Notes: generated by a model not told the origin, from the letters alone. Positions 37,636 through 48,723 are shown, numbered from the stretch's first letter. The stretch is DNA of 54,104 bases from Brevinematales bacterium (GCA_013177895.1 JABLXV010000001.1:86056-140159), one strand, 5' to 3'. Program-made: numbers and translations.

Positions 37636-40600
37636 ATGCCGAAACGGACCGATATCAAGAAAATTCTCATTATCGGCGCGGGCCCCATTGTAATCGGACA
37701 GGCCTGCGAGTTTGACTATTCCGGCTCTCAGGCCTGTAAAGCCCTCAAGGAAGAGGGCTACGAAATTATTCTCATCAACTCCAACCCCGCAACTATTATG
37801 ACCGATCCCGATATGGCGGACAAGACCTATATCGAACCGATTACCGTGGAATATATCGAGCAGATTATCGCTAAAGAACGCCCCGATGCGCTACTGCCGA
37901 CGCTCGGCGGGCAGACCGCGCTTAATATGGCGGTCGAGCTTTACGAGAAGGGTATCCTCGAGAAGTACAATGTCGAGATGATCGGCGCGAAGTACGATGC
38001 GATTATCAAGGGCGAGGATCGCGAGCTCTTCCGGCAATCGATGGACAAGATCGGGATCAAGGTTCCCGAGAACGCGATCGTCCATACGCTCGACGAAGCC
38101 CTCAAGGCGGTCGAGAATATCGGCTTCCCCGCGATCATCCGTCCGGGCTACACTCTCGGCGGAACCGGCGGCGGTATCGCGTACAATATCGAGGAGTTCG
38201 AGACGATTGTCAAACGCGGCCTCGACCTCAGCATTAAAAGCGAAGTCCAGATCGATAAATCCCTCATCGGGTGGAAAGAGTTCGAGTTGGAGGTGATGCG
38301 CGACACGAAGGACAACGTCGTCATCATCTGCTCGATCGAGAATTTCGACGCGATGGGAGTGCATACGGGCGATTCGATCACGGTCGCGCCCGCGCAGACA
38401 TTGACCGATAAGGAATACCAGATATTGCGCGACTATTCGATCGCGGTCATTCGCGAAATCGGGGTCGATACCGGCGGATCGAACATCCAGTTCGCGGTCA
38501 ACCCTGCGAACGGGGACGTGGTCGCTATCGAGATGAATCCCCGGGTATCCCGCAGTTCCGCGCTCGCGTCAAAGGCGACCGGATTTCCTATCGCGAAGTT
38601 CGCGGCAAAGCTCTCTGTCGGATATACTCTCGACGAGATTCCCAACGATATCACGAAAGAGACCCCTGCGTCGTTCGAACCCACGCTCGACTATGTGGTC
38701 GTAAAAATACCGCGTTTCACGTTCGAGAAGTTCAAGGAAGCCAAGCCTGTGCTCGGCACGCAGATGAAGTCGGTCGGCGAAACGATGGCGATCGGCCGGA
38801 CGTTCAAGGAAGCCCTCCAGAAGGGACTCCGTTCCCTCGAACGCAGCCTCAACGGGCTCGACTCGAAGATCGACTGGGCAAATCCCCCGGAGGCCGCCGA
38901 GCTCCGCAGGATAATCACCGAAAAGCTGACGATCCCCAACGAGTACCGCGTGCTGTATGTGAAGGACGCGCTCAAGGCCGGGTTCACGGTCGACGAGATA
39001 TACCGCCTCTCCTACATCGACCCGTGGTTTATCGAGCATATCAATGAAATCCTTACCGCCGAAACCGAACAGGTGGGGAAAAGCCTGCAATGGTTCGATA
39101 AGGATAAAATGAAAGAAGTCAAACAACTCGGTTTCTCCGACGCGCAGATCGCGAAATTCCTCGGCGGGCACACGTCCGAACACGACGTCCGCACGCACCG
39201 GAAATCGCTCGGCGTACTCCCGACCTATAAGCTGGTCGACACCTGCGCCGCCGAGTTCCAGGCGAAAACCCCCTACTTCTACTCGTGCTACGAGGACGAG
39301 GACGAATCGTTCCCGACGAACCGCAAGAAGGTGATGATCCTCGGGAGCGGGCCGAATCGTATCGGACAGGGTATCGAGTTCGACTACGCCTGCGTCCATT
39401 GCTCGATGGCGCTCCGCGAGATGGGCTTCGAGAGCATCATGGTGAACTCCAACCCGGAGACAGTTTCCACCGATTACGACATATCCGACAAGCTCTACTT
39501 CGAGCCGCTGACGTTCGAGGATGTGATGAATATATACGAGACCGAGAAGCCGATGGGCGTGGTGCTCCAGTTCGGCGGGCAGACCCCGCTGAGGCTCGCG
39601 CTCCTGCTGCACCGCGAGGGAGTCCCTATCCTGGGGACATCCCCCGACGCTATCGATATCGCCGAGGACCGCGACCGTTTCCATAAGCTGATCGAGCAGC
39701 TCGGCTTCCTCCAGCCCCCGTCGGCGACCGCAACCACCGTGGAAGCGTCTATCGAGACCGCACGCGCGCTCGGGTATCCGATCCTCGTCCGCCCGTCCTA
39801 TGTGCTCGGCGGGCGCGCGATGATGATCGTCTATAAGGAGAGCGAACTGCTCCATTATCTCGACACCGAGCAGGAAGCGCTGATGCACGGCCCTATCCTG
39901 ATCGACAAGTACCTCGAAAACGCGCAGGAGATCGACGTCGACGCATGCGGAGACGGCGAAACCGTCGTAGTCGCGGGCATCATGCAGCATATCGAAGAAG
40001 CGGGCATCCATTCCGGCGACAGCGCGATGATTCTCCCGCCGCTTTCCATCGACCGGAAGCATATCGACACCATTATCAGCCAAACCATCGCGATGGGCAA
40101 AGCCCTCAACGTGATCGGGCTGATGAATATCCAGTACGCGATCAAGGACGACCAGGTCTACTTTATCGAGGTCAACCCCCGCGCGTCGCGCACAGTCCCG
40201 TTCGTGAGCAAAGCCACCGGCGTGCCGTGGGCGAAGGTCGCCACGCAGGTCGTGATGGGGCGGAAGCTCGCCGATATGGGGCATGACAAGTATATCGAAC
40301 CCAAGCATATATCGGTCAAGGAAGTCGTCCTGCCGTTCAATAAATTTCCCGAGGTGGACGCGGTACTGAACCCTGAGATGAAATCAACGGGCGAGGTCAT
40401 GGGGATCGACGACGATTTCGGGCATGCGTTCCTCAAGGCGGAGATCGCGTCGGGGATGAAACTTCCCGTATCGGGGAATATCCTCGTCTCGCTTAATAAT
40501 ATCTCGAAGGACCCTTGCTTATCGGCTATACATAAATTATCAAATATCGGGTACAAGATACTCGCTACCGGCGGCACGGCGGATTACCTCAAGGCGCACG

Positions 40601-40875
40601 GGGTCGATTGCGAAATCGTGAAGAAACTCCACGAGGGGCGGCCGAATATTATCGACGAGATGAAGAACGGGAATATCCACCTGATATTCAATACCCCCGC
40701 CGGGGAGCAGGCGCATATCGACGATACCTATATCCGCAAGACGGCGACCCTCCTGCGGGTGCCGCTCGTGACTACGTCGCAGGGGATTATCGCGATGGCG
40801 GACGCGCTCGAAGCGCAGATAAAGAGGGGAGCAAGTGTAAAAGCGTTGCAGGAATATTTTATGAGTGAAAAGTAA
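37636..40875 (+). CDS. carB: Carbamoyl-phosphate synthase large subunit
   Basis: 1079 residues, full length. Two homologous ATP-grasp halves are present. The first has [20 protein letters not shown] and [15 protein letters not shown]. The second has [19 protein letters not shown] and [14 protein letters not shown]. Both carry EVNPR/EMNPR metal-binding motifs. A C-terminal methylglyoxal-synthase-like allosteric domain has [15 protein letters not shown]. It makes carbamoyl phosphate from bicarbonate, ATP and ammonia supplied by the small subunit. carA is not adjacent. Used for pyrimidines and arginine. Confidence 0.98.
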   Translation: MPKRTDIKKILIIGAGPIVIGQACEFDYSGSQACKALKEEGYEIILINSNPATIMTDPDMADKTYIEPITVEYIEQIIAKERPDALLPTLGGQTALNMAVELYEKGILEKYNVEMIGAKYDAIIKGEDRELFRQSMDKIGIKVPENAIVHTLDEALKAVENIGFPAIIRPGYTLGGTGGGIAYNIEEFETIVKRGLDLSIKSEVQIDKSLIGWKEFELEVMRDTKDNVVIICSIENFDAMGVHTGDSITVAPAQTLTDKEYQILRDYSIAVIREIGVDTGGSNIQFAVNPANGDVVAIEMNPRVSRSSALASKATGFPIAKFAAKLSVGYTLDEIPNDITKETPASFEPTLDYVVVKIPRFTFEKFKEAKPVLGTQMKSVGETMAIGRTFKEALQKGLRSLERSLNGLDSKIDWANPPEAAELRRIITEKLTIPNEYRVLYVKDALKAGFTVDEIYRLSYIDPWFIEHINEILTAETEQVGKSLQWFDKDKMKEVKQLGFSDAQIAKFLGGHTSEHDVRTHRKSLGVLPTYKLVDTCAAEFQAKTPYFYSCYEDEDESFPTNRKKVMILGSGPNRIGQGIEFDYACVHCSMALREMGFESIMVNSNPETVSTDYDISDKLYFEPLTFEDVMNIYETEKPMGVVLQFGGQTPLRLALLLHREGVPILGTSPDAIDIAEDRDRFHKLIEQLGFLQPPSATATTVEASIETARALGYPILVRPSYVLGGRAMMIVYKESELLHYLDTEQEALMHGPILIDKYLENAQEIDVDACGDGETVVVAGIMQHIEEAGIHSGDSAMILPPLSIDRKHIDTIISQTIAMGKALNVIGLMNIQYAIKDDQVYFIEVNPRASRTVPFVSKATGVPWAKVATQVVMGRKLADMGHDKYIEPKHISVKEVVLPFNKFPEVDAVLNPEMKSTGEVMGIDDDFGHAFLKAEIASGMKLPVSGNILVSLNNISKDPCLSAIHKLSNIGYKILATGGTADYLKAHGVDCEIVKKLHEGRPNIIDEMKNGNIHLIFNTPAGEQAHIDDTYIRKTATLLRVPLVTTSQGIIAMADALEAQIKRGASVKALQEYFMSEK

Positions 40876-40946
40876 CAGCCGGGGATGGCCACAGAGACAC
40901 AGAGGGCACAAAGAAACTGAATTGTTGAGAAAAACTAATTTTAAGC

Positions 40947-41909
40947 TTACTCCTGAATAGTTCCCCCATTTACAAGGTTGTCTAGATATTTTTTTAAATC
41001 TCTTTCAACAGCATTCTTTCCTTTAATGGAATCTTCGTAAAATATTACCCTATTTCCTTGTACATCAAATGGTAACTGATTATCTTTTTGATTATCTTTT
41101 AATGCTAAAAGTATCGTAGGAATTTTCTTAGCTTGAGCATATCCTAATTCATAGAATACATTTGGATTTGGAGGTGAAATCTCAGCAATAATAAACCGAG
41201 ATTCATCAATTCGATTTGTTATTTCAGTTAGTATTACCCCATGTTCAGAGAACAATTCATCTCCTTTTACAACATTTAAATTGAAATCTTTACAAATTGG
41301 CTCAATTACATCTTTGTATAAAGAAAAATACGGTTCAACATCACCGAGTTTCATAATCACGAACACGGGGTCATCAGAGAAATATTTATAATCTGAAATT
41401 TCAATTTCAACATCTTCCCATGTAAACAATCCAATTTGATCTCCTAATAATGGTTCCTCAAGGATATAATTGAGAATTAAAATATTATCTACATACAAAG
41501 AAACTTTATTTCCTTTTATTATTACTTCGAGTAAATACTCTTTTTTTAATTCAATAATATTCTTATCACCATCCCCAGTTAAATAGACATGACCATATTT
41601 AGGAATAAACTTTTGAAATGCGAATGCGTTTTCCCAAGCGCGAATACCTATACCATAGTATTGTTTTGTAGTTGAATCATAACCAAATACGACTTTAACT
41701 TGTCCAGGTTTTCCTACGTCTTTTTCTGTCATAATTGTTACTTTACAACTAATTTTCCCGTTTTTTAATCGACCGTTACATAGACATAAACCTAGTGGAC
41801 CTAGATTTTTCGTTAGTCCAGTACCTTTTAAATTAGTTTTATTGCCGCTAAACTCCCATTGGCCAACTAGGGGTATCCAGTTTTTAGGAATAATCCATTT
41901 GTCTGCCAT
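40947..41909 (-). CDS. Jelly-roll (LamG/DUF1080-like) plus TIR/deoxyribosyltransferase-like fusion protein
   Basis: 320 residues in two parts. Residues about 8-175 form a concanavalin-like beta-sandwich (WIPLVGQWEFSG, YYGIGIRAWENAFAF, VSLYVDNILILNY, IGLFTWEDVEIE). Residues 181-310 resemble the TIR / nucleoside 2-deoxyribosyltransferase-like fold: PVFVIM strand, YKDVIEPICKDF helix, FIIAEISPPNPNVFYELGYA with putative catalytic E254, then KIPTILLAL. Related folds cleave NAD or nucleosides. The GGAGG ribosome-binding site and own promoter are present. Strongly A+T-rich against its neighbours, so probably acquired. A defence role is inferred. The exact family is not established. Confidence 0.7.
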   Translation of the reverse strand: MADKWIIPKNWIPLVGQWEFSGNKTNLKGTGLTKNLGPLGLCLCNGRLKNGKISCKVTIMTEKDVGKPGQVKVVFGYDSTTKQYYGIGIRAWENAFAFQKFIPKYGHVYLTGDGDKNIIELKKEYLLEVIIKGNKVSLYVDNILILNYILEEPLLGDQIGLFTWEDVEIEISDYKYFSDDPVFVIMKLGDVEPYFSLYKDVIEPICKDFNLNVVKGDELFSEHGVILTEITNRIDESRFIIAEISPPNPNVFYELGYAQAKKIPTILLALKDNQKDNQLPFDVQGNRVIFYEDSIKGKNAVERDLKKYLDNLVNGGTIQE

Positions 41910-41933
41910 AGAATCCTCCTTCTTTTATCGTTT

Positions 41934-41961
41934 ATTATACTACTCTCCATCGATTTGTCAA
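41934..41961 (-). promoter_or_regulatory. Promoter of the jelly-roll/TIR-like gene
   Basis: On the minus strand: TTGACA (41956-41961), 16-nt spacer, TATAAT (41934-41939). Confidence 0.6.
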
Positions 41962-41978
41962 TATAATATCGAAATATT

Positions 41979-42137
41979 TTCCATTCTCCGAGTCCTCTGT
42001 GGCTTCGCGGCAACAGACTGCTTCACTACTTCATCGTCTTCGCCATCCATGGCTCCCGACGATGCTTCGCCCGTCCATGGGAGTCGTCGGGGTGACGGAT
42101 TTTTCCCCTCCGTGTCCTTCGTGCCTCTGTGGCATCC
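41979..42137. repeat. Palindromic repeat region beside the A+T-rich gene
   Basis: Contains CCCGACGA (42055-42062) paired with TCGTCGGG (42084-42091). Two CCTCTGTGGC blocks (about 41992 and 42128) are complementary in type to the CCACAGAGACACAGAGG stretch at about 40890, so similar motifs in opposite orientation flank the fusion gene. No gene in this gap. Confidence 0.5.
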
Positions 42138-42191
42138 CTCAACTATTCCAATATTCTTCCGATATTCAACAAAACGCACTGTGAGGGGAAT

Positions 42192-42911
42192 ATGCGCCGT
42201 TTTTTAATCGTGGCAACATTAGCCTTATTGTCGGGCGGTCTCTACGCCGAATCGATCAAGACCGTCCTGTCCGAGGAAATGAAATTCAAGACTATCCTGA
42301 CCAACCCGAATTTCATGTTCAATTCGCCGTTCATGCTCGAGGACGGCCTAGTCTTCACATTTATCGGCGAGGCGAAAACCGTCGTGCTCGCGGGGGATTT
42401 TAACGGGTGGAAGACGTCGCTGCTGTTCGAGAAGAAGACGAACAATATCTGGATATACACGTGGGATAAACGGATGGACGGGGGCAAGCACCTCTATAAA
42501 CTGATGGTCGACGGGATTTGGATGGACGACCCGCTCAATACGAACTATATCATCGACCAGAGCGGCCAGAAGGTCTCGTGCTTCACCCTCGACAAAGACT
42601 TTATCCCGTACAAGAAATTTCCGCTCCTGCTCAAGGAGAACGAGTACGTATTCCGCTATTACAGCGATTCCGCGCATTCCGTCATGCTGGTGGGCGACTT
42701 CAATCACTGGAACCCCTACTCCAGCCCGATGAAATATGCCGGCGCGGGGTGGTACGAGATACGGATGAAGATGACCCCCGGCTATCATACCTATTGCTAC
42801 GTAGTCGACGGCGAATGGATACCCGATCCGGGTAACCTCGTGCAGTACGCCGACCAGACCGGGAATATCGTCAACGTCCTGAAAGTCCCCGGCGCGCTCA
42901 AACCGTACTAG
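42192..42911 (+). CDS. Exported protein with two CBM48 (glycogen-binding-like) domains
   Basis: 239 residues from the ATG at 42192, with GAGGGGAA upstream. The signal peptide MRRFLIVATLALLSGGLYA is followed by two AMPK/CBM48-like beta-sandwich repeats. The first has FIGEAKTVVLAGDFNGWK and the second SVMLVGDFNHWNPYSSPM. Both keep the GDFN-W core and a GYHTYCYVVDGEWIPD-type end. No catalytic domain follows. CBM48 usually binds alpha-glucans in enzymes, so an exported pair without an enzyme is unusual. It may be a carbohydrate-binding or structural envelope protein. Confidence 0.85.
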   Translation: MRRFLIVATLALLSGGLYAESIKTVLSEEMKFKTILTNPNFMFNSPFMLEDGLVFTFIGEAKTVVLAGDFNGWKTSLLFEKKTNNIWIYTWDKRMDGGKHLYKLMVDGIWMDDPLNTNYIIDQSGQKVSCFTLDKDFIPYKKFPLLLKENEYVFRYYSDSAHSVMLVGDFNHWNPYSSPMKYAGAGWYEIRMKMTPGYHTYCYVVDGEWIPDPGNLVQYADQTGNIVNVLKVPGALKPY

Positions 42912-42970
42912 CATCATATTCCTATCATCACATTAGGATTATCCACCGCTACTTAATACCGTCGCAATAA

Positions 42971-43022
42971 TTGACGATTTTCTCACTATGTAGTATAATT
43001 AGAGCTACGTACAGATAGTGAG
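42971..43022 (+). promoter_or_regulatory. metK promoter with overlapping inverted repeat
   Basis: TTGACG (42971-42976), 17-nt spacer, TATAAT (42994-42999). CTCACTAT (42982-42989) and ATAGTGAG (43015-43022) are a perfect 8-bp inverted repeat around the -10, extended inward by GTAG (42990-42993) / CTAC (43005-43008). Likely a repressor operator. The right arm overlaps the ribosome-binding site. Confidence 0.6.
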
Positions 43023-43029
43023 GTATTTT

Positions 43030-44196
<1,167 letters not shown>

Positions 44197-44203
44197 CATA
44201 GAC

Positions 44204-44227
44204 AGCCCCGCCAAGCGGGGCTTTTTT
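44204..44227 (+). terminator. Rho-independent terminator of metK
   Basis: AGCCCCGC, CAA loop, GCGGGGC, then TTTTTT. Confidence 0.9.
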
Positions 44228-44261
44228 ATTGTATTGACTATTTCCGCGGGGGATAAGTATA

Positions 44262-45110
44262 ATGCGAACCGAACGGGAAATGTTGGATATTATAACCGAT
44301 ACCGCCCGCGAGGACGAAAGGATACATGCCGTAATCCTTTGCGGTTCCAGGGCTGATAAAAACGCCCTGCATGACAAGTATTCCGATTTCGATATCGTGT
44401 ATATCGTCCGTTATATCCAGTCTTTCACGGAATCCGACGCATGGCTTGACCGTTTCGGGGAACGCCTGATTATGCAGAAACCGGCTGATTTCTATAACCG
44501 TCCCTATGACTATAACGGCAATCAGAATTTTATCTATCTCATGCAGTTTACCGATGGAAACAGAATCGACCTGACGCTTTCGGATATATCGAACATACAG
44601 ACATGGATAGAAAATAGAGAGCCGCAGACGGTATTGCTGGACAAGGATGAAATAATGGGATTGCATGATAGAGATACGGTTGACTTTTTTAACATAAGAA
44701 AGCCGCCCGCAGAGGAATTCAGGGATTGCTGTAATGAATTCTGGTGGCTCTGTCCAAGCGTTGTCAAAGGGCTATACCGGAAAGAATTGGTATACCTGAA
44801 ATTTATTATGGAACGTTATCAACTGGGTATGCTATTAAAGATGCTCGAATGGAAGGCCGGGATTGATAACGATTTTTCCGTTTCCGCGGGGAAGTTCGAC
44901 CGGTATCTGACAAAACTCCTGAATACCAGCGACCGCGATAGATTAACACTTGTTTTCCCTAACGGTGAATTTGACGACATCAAAGAAAAATTTATCCAAC
45001 TATGTCATTTCTTTCATGACTCCGCGATAACCGTATCGGAATACTTCCATTTTGATTATAAAATAAAGGAAGCGGAAAACGTCATGGAATATATCAGGGC
45101 GTCGCTATAA
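44262..45110 (+). CDS. Aminoglycoside 6-adenylyltransferase-like (ANT(6)/AadE family) protein
   Basis: 282 residues. MRTEREMLDIITDTAREDER at the start, then AVILCGSRADKNALHDKYSD followed by FDIVYIV, give the nucleotidyltransferase GS...DFD signature. FTDGNRIDLTLSDI and the C-terminal helical domain (YRKELVYLKFIMERYQLGML) match the AadE family. Members adenylylate streptomycin, but many chromosomal homologues have no shown resistance function. It sits after the metK terminator with GGGGG upstream of its ATG. Composition is slightly lower in G+C than metK. Confidence 0.88.
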   Translation: MRTEREMLDIITDTAREDERIHAVILCGSRADKNALHDKYSDFDIVYIVRYIQSFTESDAWLDRFGERLIMQKPADFYNRPYDYNGNQNFIYLMQFTDGNRIDLTLSDISNIQTWIENREPQTVLLDKDEIMGLHDRDTVDFFNIRKPPAEEFRDCCNEFWWLCPSVVKGLYRKELVYLKFIMERYQLGMLLKMLEWKAGIDNDFSVSAGKFDRYLTKLLNTSDRDRLTLVFPNGEFDDIKEKFIQLCHFFHDSAITVSEYFHFDYKIKEAENVMEYIRASL

Positions 45111-45147
45111 AACCGGAGTAGGCGGAGTTTTTTTATAGGAGGGAAAT

Positions 45148-45849
45148 ATGAAAAGTAATTTTTCAAAGTACCTGATTTGGGGCGGCATAGTCTACACATT
45201 TATTCTCATCATGTGGCCGGTATTTATGTTTATGGGTACGGGCGGCGCTATCGAACAGCAGCTCGCGTTCATTTCATTACACCCGTCAATACATATGCTC
45301 GGCTTTTTCTTCGCGTTCCTGATCGCTCCCGCGTTCGGTTTTATCATGATTATAACGCTCGAAAGTATAGCGGATAAAAACCGCGCCCTCTATAACTTCT
45401 CGCTGATATTTTTCGCGATCTATGCAACGATGGTGACAGTATCCTACACCGCGCAGTTTGCACTCGTACCGGGTCTCTTGAAAACCGGCAATACCCAGCT
45501 CGCCGCACAGTGGTATTTTAACACACCCGGATCGATTGCGGGATTTTTTAACCAGATGGGATATACAATTCTGATTATTCCGATGATGATATGGTCTATC
45601 GAATTATTGAAACAGAAGGGTGTTCTGAAAGTTTCCGCAATCCTGTTAATCCTTTCGTCGACACTCCAGCTGGGTGCGTTCGCCGGACTGATAACAGATA
45701 ATTCCACTCTGAGTTTCCTGACCCTTCCGAGCGGTATCATGGTGCTTCCCTTGGGAGTGCTATCTACGCTTTACGGGATAAAATTGAATCGGATAGCGAT
45801 GGCTGTTTCGTTACAACGGGATAAGCTTAACAGGACTTTATCCCATTAA
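45148..45849 (+). CDS. Integral membrane protein of unknown function (DUF4386-like pattern)
   Basis: 233 residues with about six or seven hydrophobic segments (for example GGIVYTFILIMWPVFMFMG and LGFFFAFLIAPAFGFIMII) and a short basic C-terminus. The general pattern resembles small multi-spanning DUF4386-type proteins. No catalytic motif. AGGAGGG precedes the ATG. The last 4 bp overlap the convergent gene at 45846-46520. Function unknown. Confidence 0.65.
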   Translation: MKSNFSKYLIWGGIVYTFILIMWPVFMFMGTGGAIEQQLAFISLHPSIHMLGFFFAFLIAPAFGFIMIITLESIADKNRALYNFSLIFFAIYATMVTVSYTAQFALVPGLLKTGNTQLAAQWYFNTPGSIAGFFNQMGYTILIIPMMIWSIELLKQKGVLKVSAILLILSSTLQLGAFAGLITDNSTLSFLTLPSGIMVLPLGVLSTLYGIKLNRIAMAVSLQRDKLNRTLSH

Positions 45850-46520
45850 AAACTGAAATAGATCACCTTCATCTCGCTGCCGGACTTCTCGATCCCCCAC
45901 GGCTGTAAGCCTTCCGCCGACGCCTGTTCGATCCCCTTCTGTACCGAATCGTCGTCCCCGGGATACGCGCGGATAATATAGCTGAACGATGTCTCGAACG
46001 GCGACAGGATTTTCAGTATCACGGGATTGCCGCCCTGAAGGAACAACCCGCTCGGGGTATACATCGATTTCTTATATTCCCCCGACACGGCGGTGATCGG
46101 CATCATATCCACCGTCACAGTCACATTGTCCCACACGCGGATAACTTCCTTCGGTTTCAGGTAGAGCGATACGGCTTTCGCCGATGCGATCGTGATATCC
46201 ACCGGCATCCACCCGGCTTTAATTTCCGATAACGTGTCCTGCTTGATCGTATTCGCGGCTCCGTCGGCGGAAAAACGGATCAGCCAGTCCTTGTACATCT
46301 CGGTACCGTTCTTGATAAACAGGACCGATATCTTATCCATCCCGTCGGCAGTCAGCCCGCGGGGATACCATCCGTCCTTCCACATCTTGCTGATTTCCAC
46401 CTTGAGGGACTTCTCCTCGGCGGGATAACTCTTTATCGTAAACTGATCCTTTTTCACCGCCTGGGAGTAAAGACTCCCGGCGATAAACAGGCCTGCCAGA
46501 ATCATCATAATTATTTTCAT
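45846..46520 (-). CDS. Exported protein of unknown function
   Basis: 224 residues from the ATG at 46520, with AGAGGT upstream. Signal peptide MKIIMMILAGLFIAGSLYS. The mature part is predicted beta-rich with a DGWYPRGLTADGMDKISVLF block and a related GLQPWGIEKSGSEMKVIYFS block near the C-terminus, which could be two copies of one motif. Periplasmic or secreted. Family not recognised. Confidence 0.7.
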   Translation of the reverse strand: MKIIMMILAGLFIAGSLYSQAVKKDQFTIKSYPAEEKSLKVEISKMWKDGWYPRGLTADGMDKISVLFIKNGTEMYKDWLIRFSADGAANTIKQDTLSEIKAGWMPVDITIASAKAVSLYLKPKEVIRVWDNVTVTVDMMPITAVSGEYKKSMYTPSGLFLQGGNPVILKILSPFETSFSYIIRAYPGDDDSVQKGIEQASAEGLQPWGIEKSGSEMKVIYFSF

Positions 46521-46567
46521 TACTACCTCTCGTTTCAAAGATAACACGTTTTTCCCGATTTATCAAA

Positions 46568-46733
46568 TTAGGGCGGTTCCCCCCTGACGGGGACTGACGC
46601 AAAAACTGTTTACATTTATCACAATAGTATTCATTAGTCTTTAATTACGCCCAATGGTCACTTCCTTGCCTGTCTTCAACCGTCGGTAGAAGGTTGACAG
46701 GCCACCTTGAAAAGGTGGTTATTAGAAGTGACC
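46568..46733. repeat. Structured element, copy 2 (beside purB)
   Basis: Homologous in plan to 37392-37525. TTAGGGCG, with GGGCG (46571-46575) facing CGCCC (46648-46652), then GGTCACTTCC (46656-46665) closing with GAAGTGACC (46725-46733). The inner stem is CCTGTC...CAACC/GGTTGACAGG, different in sequence from copy 1 but still paired, plus an extra CCACCTT/AAGGTGG hairpin. It lies 10 bp from the purB stop codon. Confidence 0.7.
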
Positions 46734-46742
46734 ATCCACTAG

Positions 46743-48167
46743 TTATACCCGGATATCGCTTTTGATGCCGATAAAATCTTTCTCCCGCGCGAGTAACGGG
46801 TCGATGGTTTCGCTCAGGAATTCGCGCACCTGTCCGGGGGCGCGCCCGATATACGCGGACAGGTCGCCGATCTTCGCCCATTCGCCGTCCGGAATCGGGA
46901 ATTTCCCGCTCGAACGCATCTCGCCGAGCATATCGAAATCCTTCCCCGCGCGTACCGCGTCGACCTTCCGCATCGCGAACTCGCGGATGACCTCGTGGAG
47001 TTCCTGCCTGTCGCCGCCGTGCTTGACCGCCTCCATCAGGATATTCTCGGTCGCGTAGAACGGCAGGTTGTCGACCATCTCGGTACGGATGACCTCGGGA
47101 TAAACCTTCATCCCTTCGACCGTCTTAGTATAGACTATCAGGATAGAGTCCGCGAGAAGGAAGGCCTCAGGGATCAGCATCCTGCGGTTCGCTGAATCGT
47201 CCAGCGTCCGTTCGAGGAACTGGAACGCGAACGTGTATGCGGAGTTGTCCAGCAGGCTGATAAGGTATCTCGCGAGCGACGACATCCGTTCCGCGAGAAT
47301 CGGGTTGCGCTTATAGGGCATCGCCGACGAGCCCACCTGCTTCTCGGAGAACGGTTCCTCGACCTGCCAGCTATGCTGGAGGATACGGATATCGTTCGCG
47401 GCGCGGTGCGCCGATTGTCCTATCGACGAAAGCACCGACAGTATCTGGAAATCGACCTTACGGGTGAGGGTCTGCCCGCTGACCGGCACGCTTTCCCGAA
47501 AGCCAAGCTTCCGCGCGATAGTCCGGTCGAGATCCCGCACCTTCGCTTCGTCTCCCTCGAACAGTTTCATAAAGCTCGCCTGCGTCCCGGTCGTCCCCTT
47601 CGCGCCCCGCGTAATCAGGCCGTCCAGACGGTATTCCAAATCCTTATAATCGAGATAGAGGTCGTAAAGCCAGAGACTGATCCGTTTTCCGAGCGACGTG
47701 GGCTGCGCGGGCTGGAGGTGGGTGTACCCGAGTACCGGCAAATCCTTGTATTGATCGGCTTTATCCCGCAGGACTGCCATGAGCGAAAGGAGCCGCCGCT
47801 TGATCAGCAGCAACGCCTCGCGGGTCATCATCATCTCCGCGTTATCGGTGACAAACGCCGAGGTCGCGCCGAGATGGATAATCCCCGCCGCCCCGGGAGC
47901 AGCCTCGCCGTACGCGCGGATATGACTCATCACGTCATGGTGAATCTCCCGTTCTATCTCCGACGCGCGCTCGAGGTTGAGCTCGCCCCGCTTCGCCTTC
48001 AGCTCCGCGACCTGGTCCGCGGTCACCGGAAGCCCCATCTCATATTCGGTCTCCGCAAGCGCGATCCATACGTCCCGCCATGTCTGATAACGGTGTTCCT
48101 CGGAGAAAATGTCGAGCATTTCCTTCGACGCGTACCGGGTCTCGAGCGGATTTTTATAGACACTCAT
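46743..48167 (-). CDS. purB: Adenylosuccinate lyase
   Basis: 474 residues of the fumarase/aspartase superfamily. Key stretches are HDVMSHIRAYGEAAPGAAGI, HLGATSAFVTDN (catalytic His region), LGYTHLQPAQPTSLGKR, KGTTGTQASF and the GSSAMPYKRNP signature loop. It splits adenylosuccinate to AMP and SAICAR to AICAR, each with release of fumarate, in purine synthesis. The start overlaps the end of the DUF721 gene by 4 bp, so the two are translationally coupled. Confidence 0.97.
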   Translation of the reverse strand: MSVYKNPLETRYASKEMLDIFSEEHRYQTWRDVWIALAETEYEMGLPVTADQVAELKAKRGELNLERASEIEREIHHDVMSHIRAYGEAAPGAAGIIHLGATSAFVTDNAEMMMTREALLLIKRRLLSLMAVLRDKADQYKDLPVLGYTHLQPAQPTSLGKRISLWLYDLYLDYKDLEYRLDGLITRGAKGTTGTQASFMKLFEGDEAKVRDLDRTIARKLGFRESVPVSGQTLTRKVDFQILSVLSSIGQSAHRAANDIRILQHSWQVEEPFSEKQVGSSAMPYKRNPILAERMSSLARYLISLLDNSAYTFAFQFLERTLDDSANRRMLIPEAFLLADSILIVYTKTVEGMKVYPEVIRTEMVDNLPFYATENILMEAVKHGGDRQELHEVIREFAMRKVDAVRAGKDFDMLGEMRSSGKFPIPDGEWAKIGDLSAYIGRAPGQVREFLSETIDPLLAREKDFIGIKSDIRV

Positions 48168-48667
48168 TCCTTGGTCTCCTTAGTTTCATAAGTATTGATA
48201 AAGAAGCGCCGCAGCGCTTTTTTCAGCTCCGCGTCCTGAATGATACTCAGGTTATCGTCGATCTCCCGGATCACTTCCGGCGGCGGCGCGGGTATCGCTT
48301 TACGCGGTTTCACCTTGGGCTTCTCGGGCAGTATCACCTTGCCGTTACGGAAACGGATTTTATCGGCGTACATCCTGAGGCTTGGGATACTTTTTTTCAG
48401 TCCCGCGAATATCTCGTCCTTGAGGAGCGTCAACTCGTTGATCCATATCGGGTCGTCCACATTGATCAGCAGCGTCTTGAAGTCGATATCGTCGGGATAC
48501 GCGTGCGCAGCGATCTGATCCCCGGCGACATTCCCCCAGCACTCGCGGATACGCCCGAGGATTTTCTGCTTCTCGGGAACGAAGTCCTTCAGGAACTCGC
48601 CGATATGACGGGATATCGGTAACGGGCTTGCGTACCGCTTCCGGTATATTTGATCTCTATCCTTCAT
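48164..48667 (-). CDS. DUF721 (DciA-like) protein
   Basis: 167 residues from the ATG at 48667 (MKDRDQIYRK), preceded by GGAGAC. The DUF721 core is present: ILGRIRECWGNVAGDQIAAH, then TLLINVDDPIWINELTLLKD and the KSIPSLRMYADKIRFRNG end. DciA proteins with this domain assist loading of the replicative helicase DnaB, and other DUF721 proteins have no known role. A C-terminal charged and Pro-rich extension of about 50 residues follows. Coupled to purB. Confidence 0.8.
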   Translation of the reverse strand: MKDRDQIYRKRYASPLPISRHIGEFLKDFVPEKQKILGRIRECWGNVAGDQIAAHAYPDDIDFKTLLINVDDPIWINELTLLKDEIFAGLKKSIPSLRMYADKIRFRNGKVILPEKPKVKPRKAIPAPPPEVIREIDDNLSIIQDAELKKALRRFFINTYETKETKE

Positions 48668-48723
48668 TTTCGTCTCCGTAAAATTATAAGGGAAAAATAC
48701 ATTCATCGCAAGTGCTGCGTATG

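Noticed and set aside
38569-40308. 579-residue minus-strand frame inside carB
   Set aside because: Antisense shadow of carB in G+C-rich codons, with no ribosome-binding site or recognisable domain.
42912-43029. SAM riboswitch ahead of metK
   Set aside because: The promoter at 42971-42999 leaves a leader of about 25 nt, too short for any known SAM riboswitch.
44262-45110. Confirmed aminoglycoside resistance gene
   Set aside because: Only family-level similarity can be seen. Chromosomal AadE-like proteins often have no demonstrated resistance activity.
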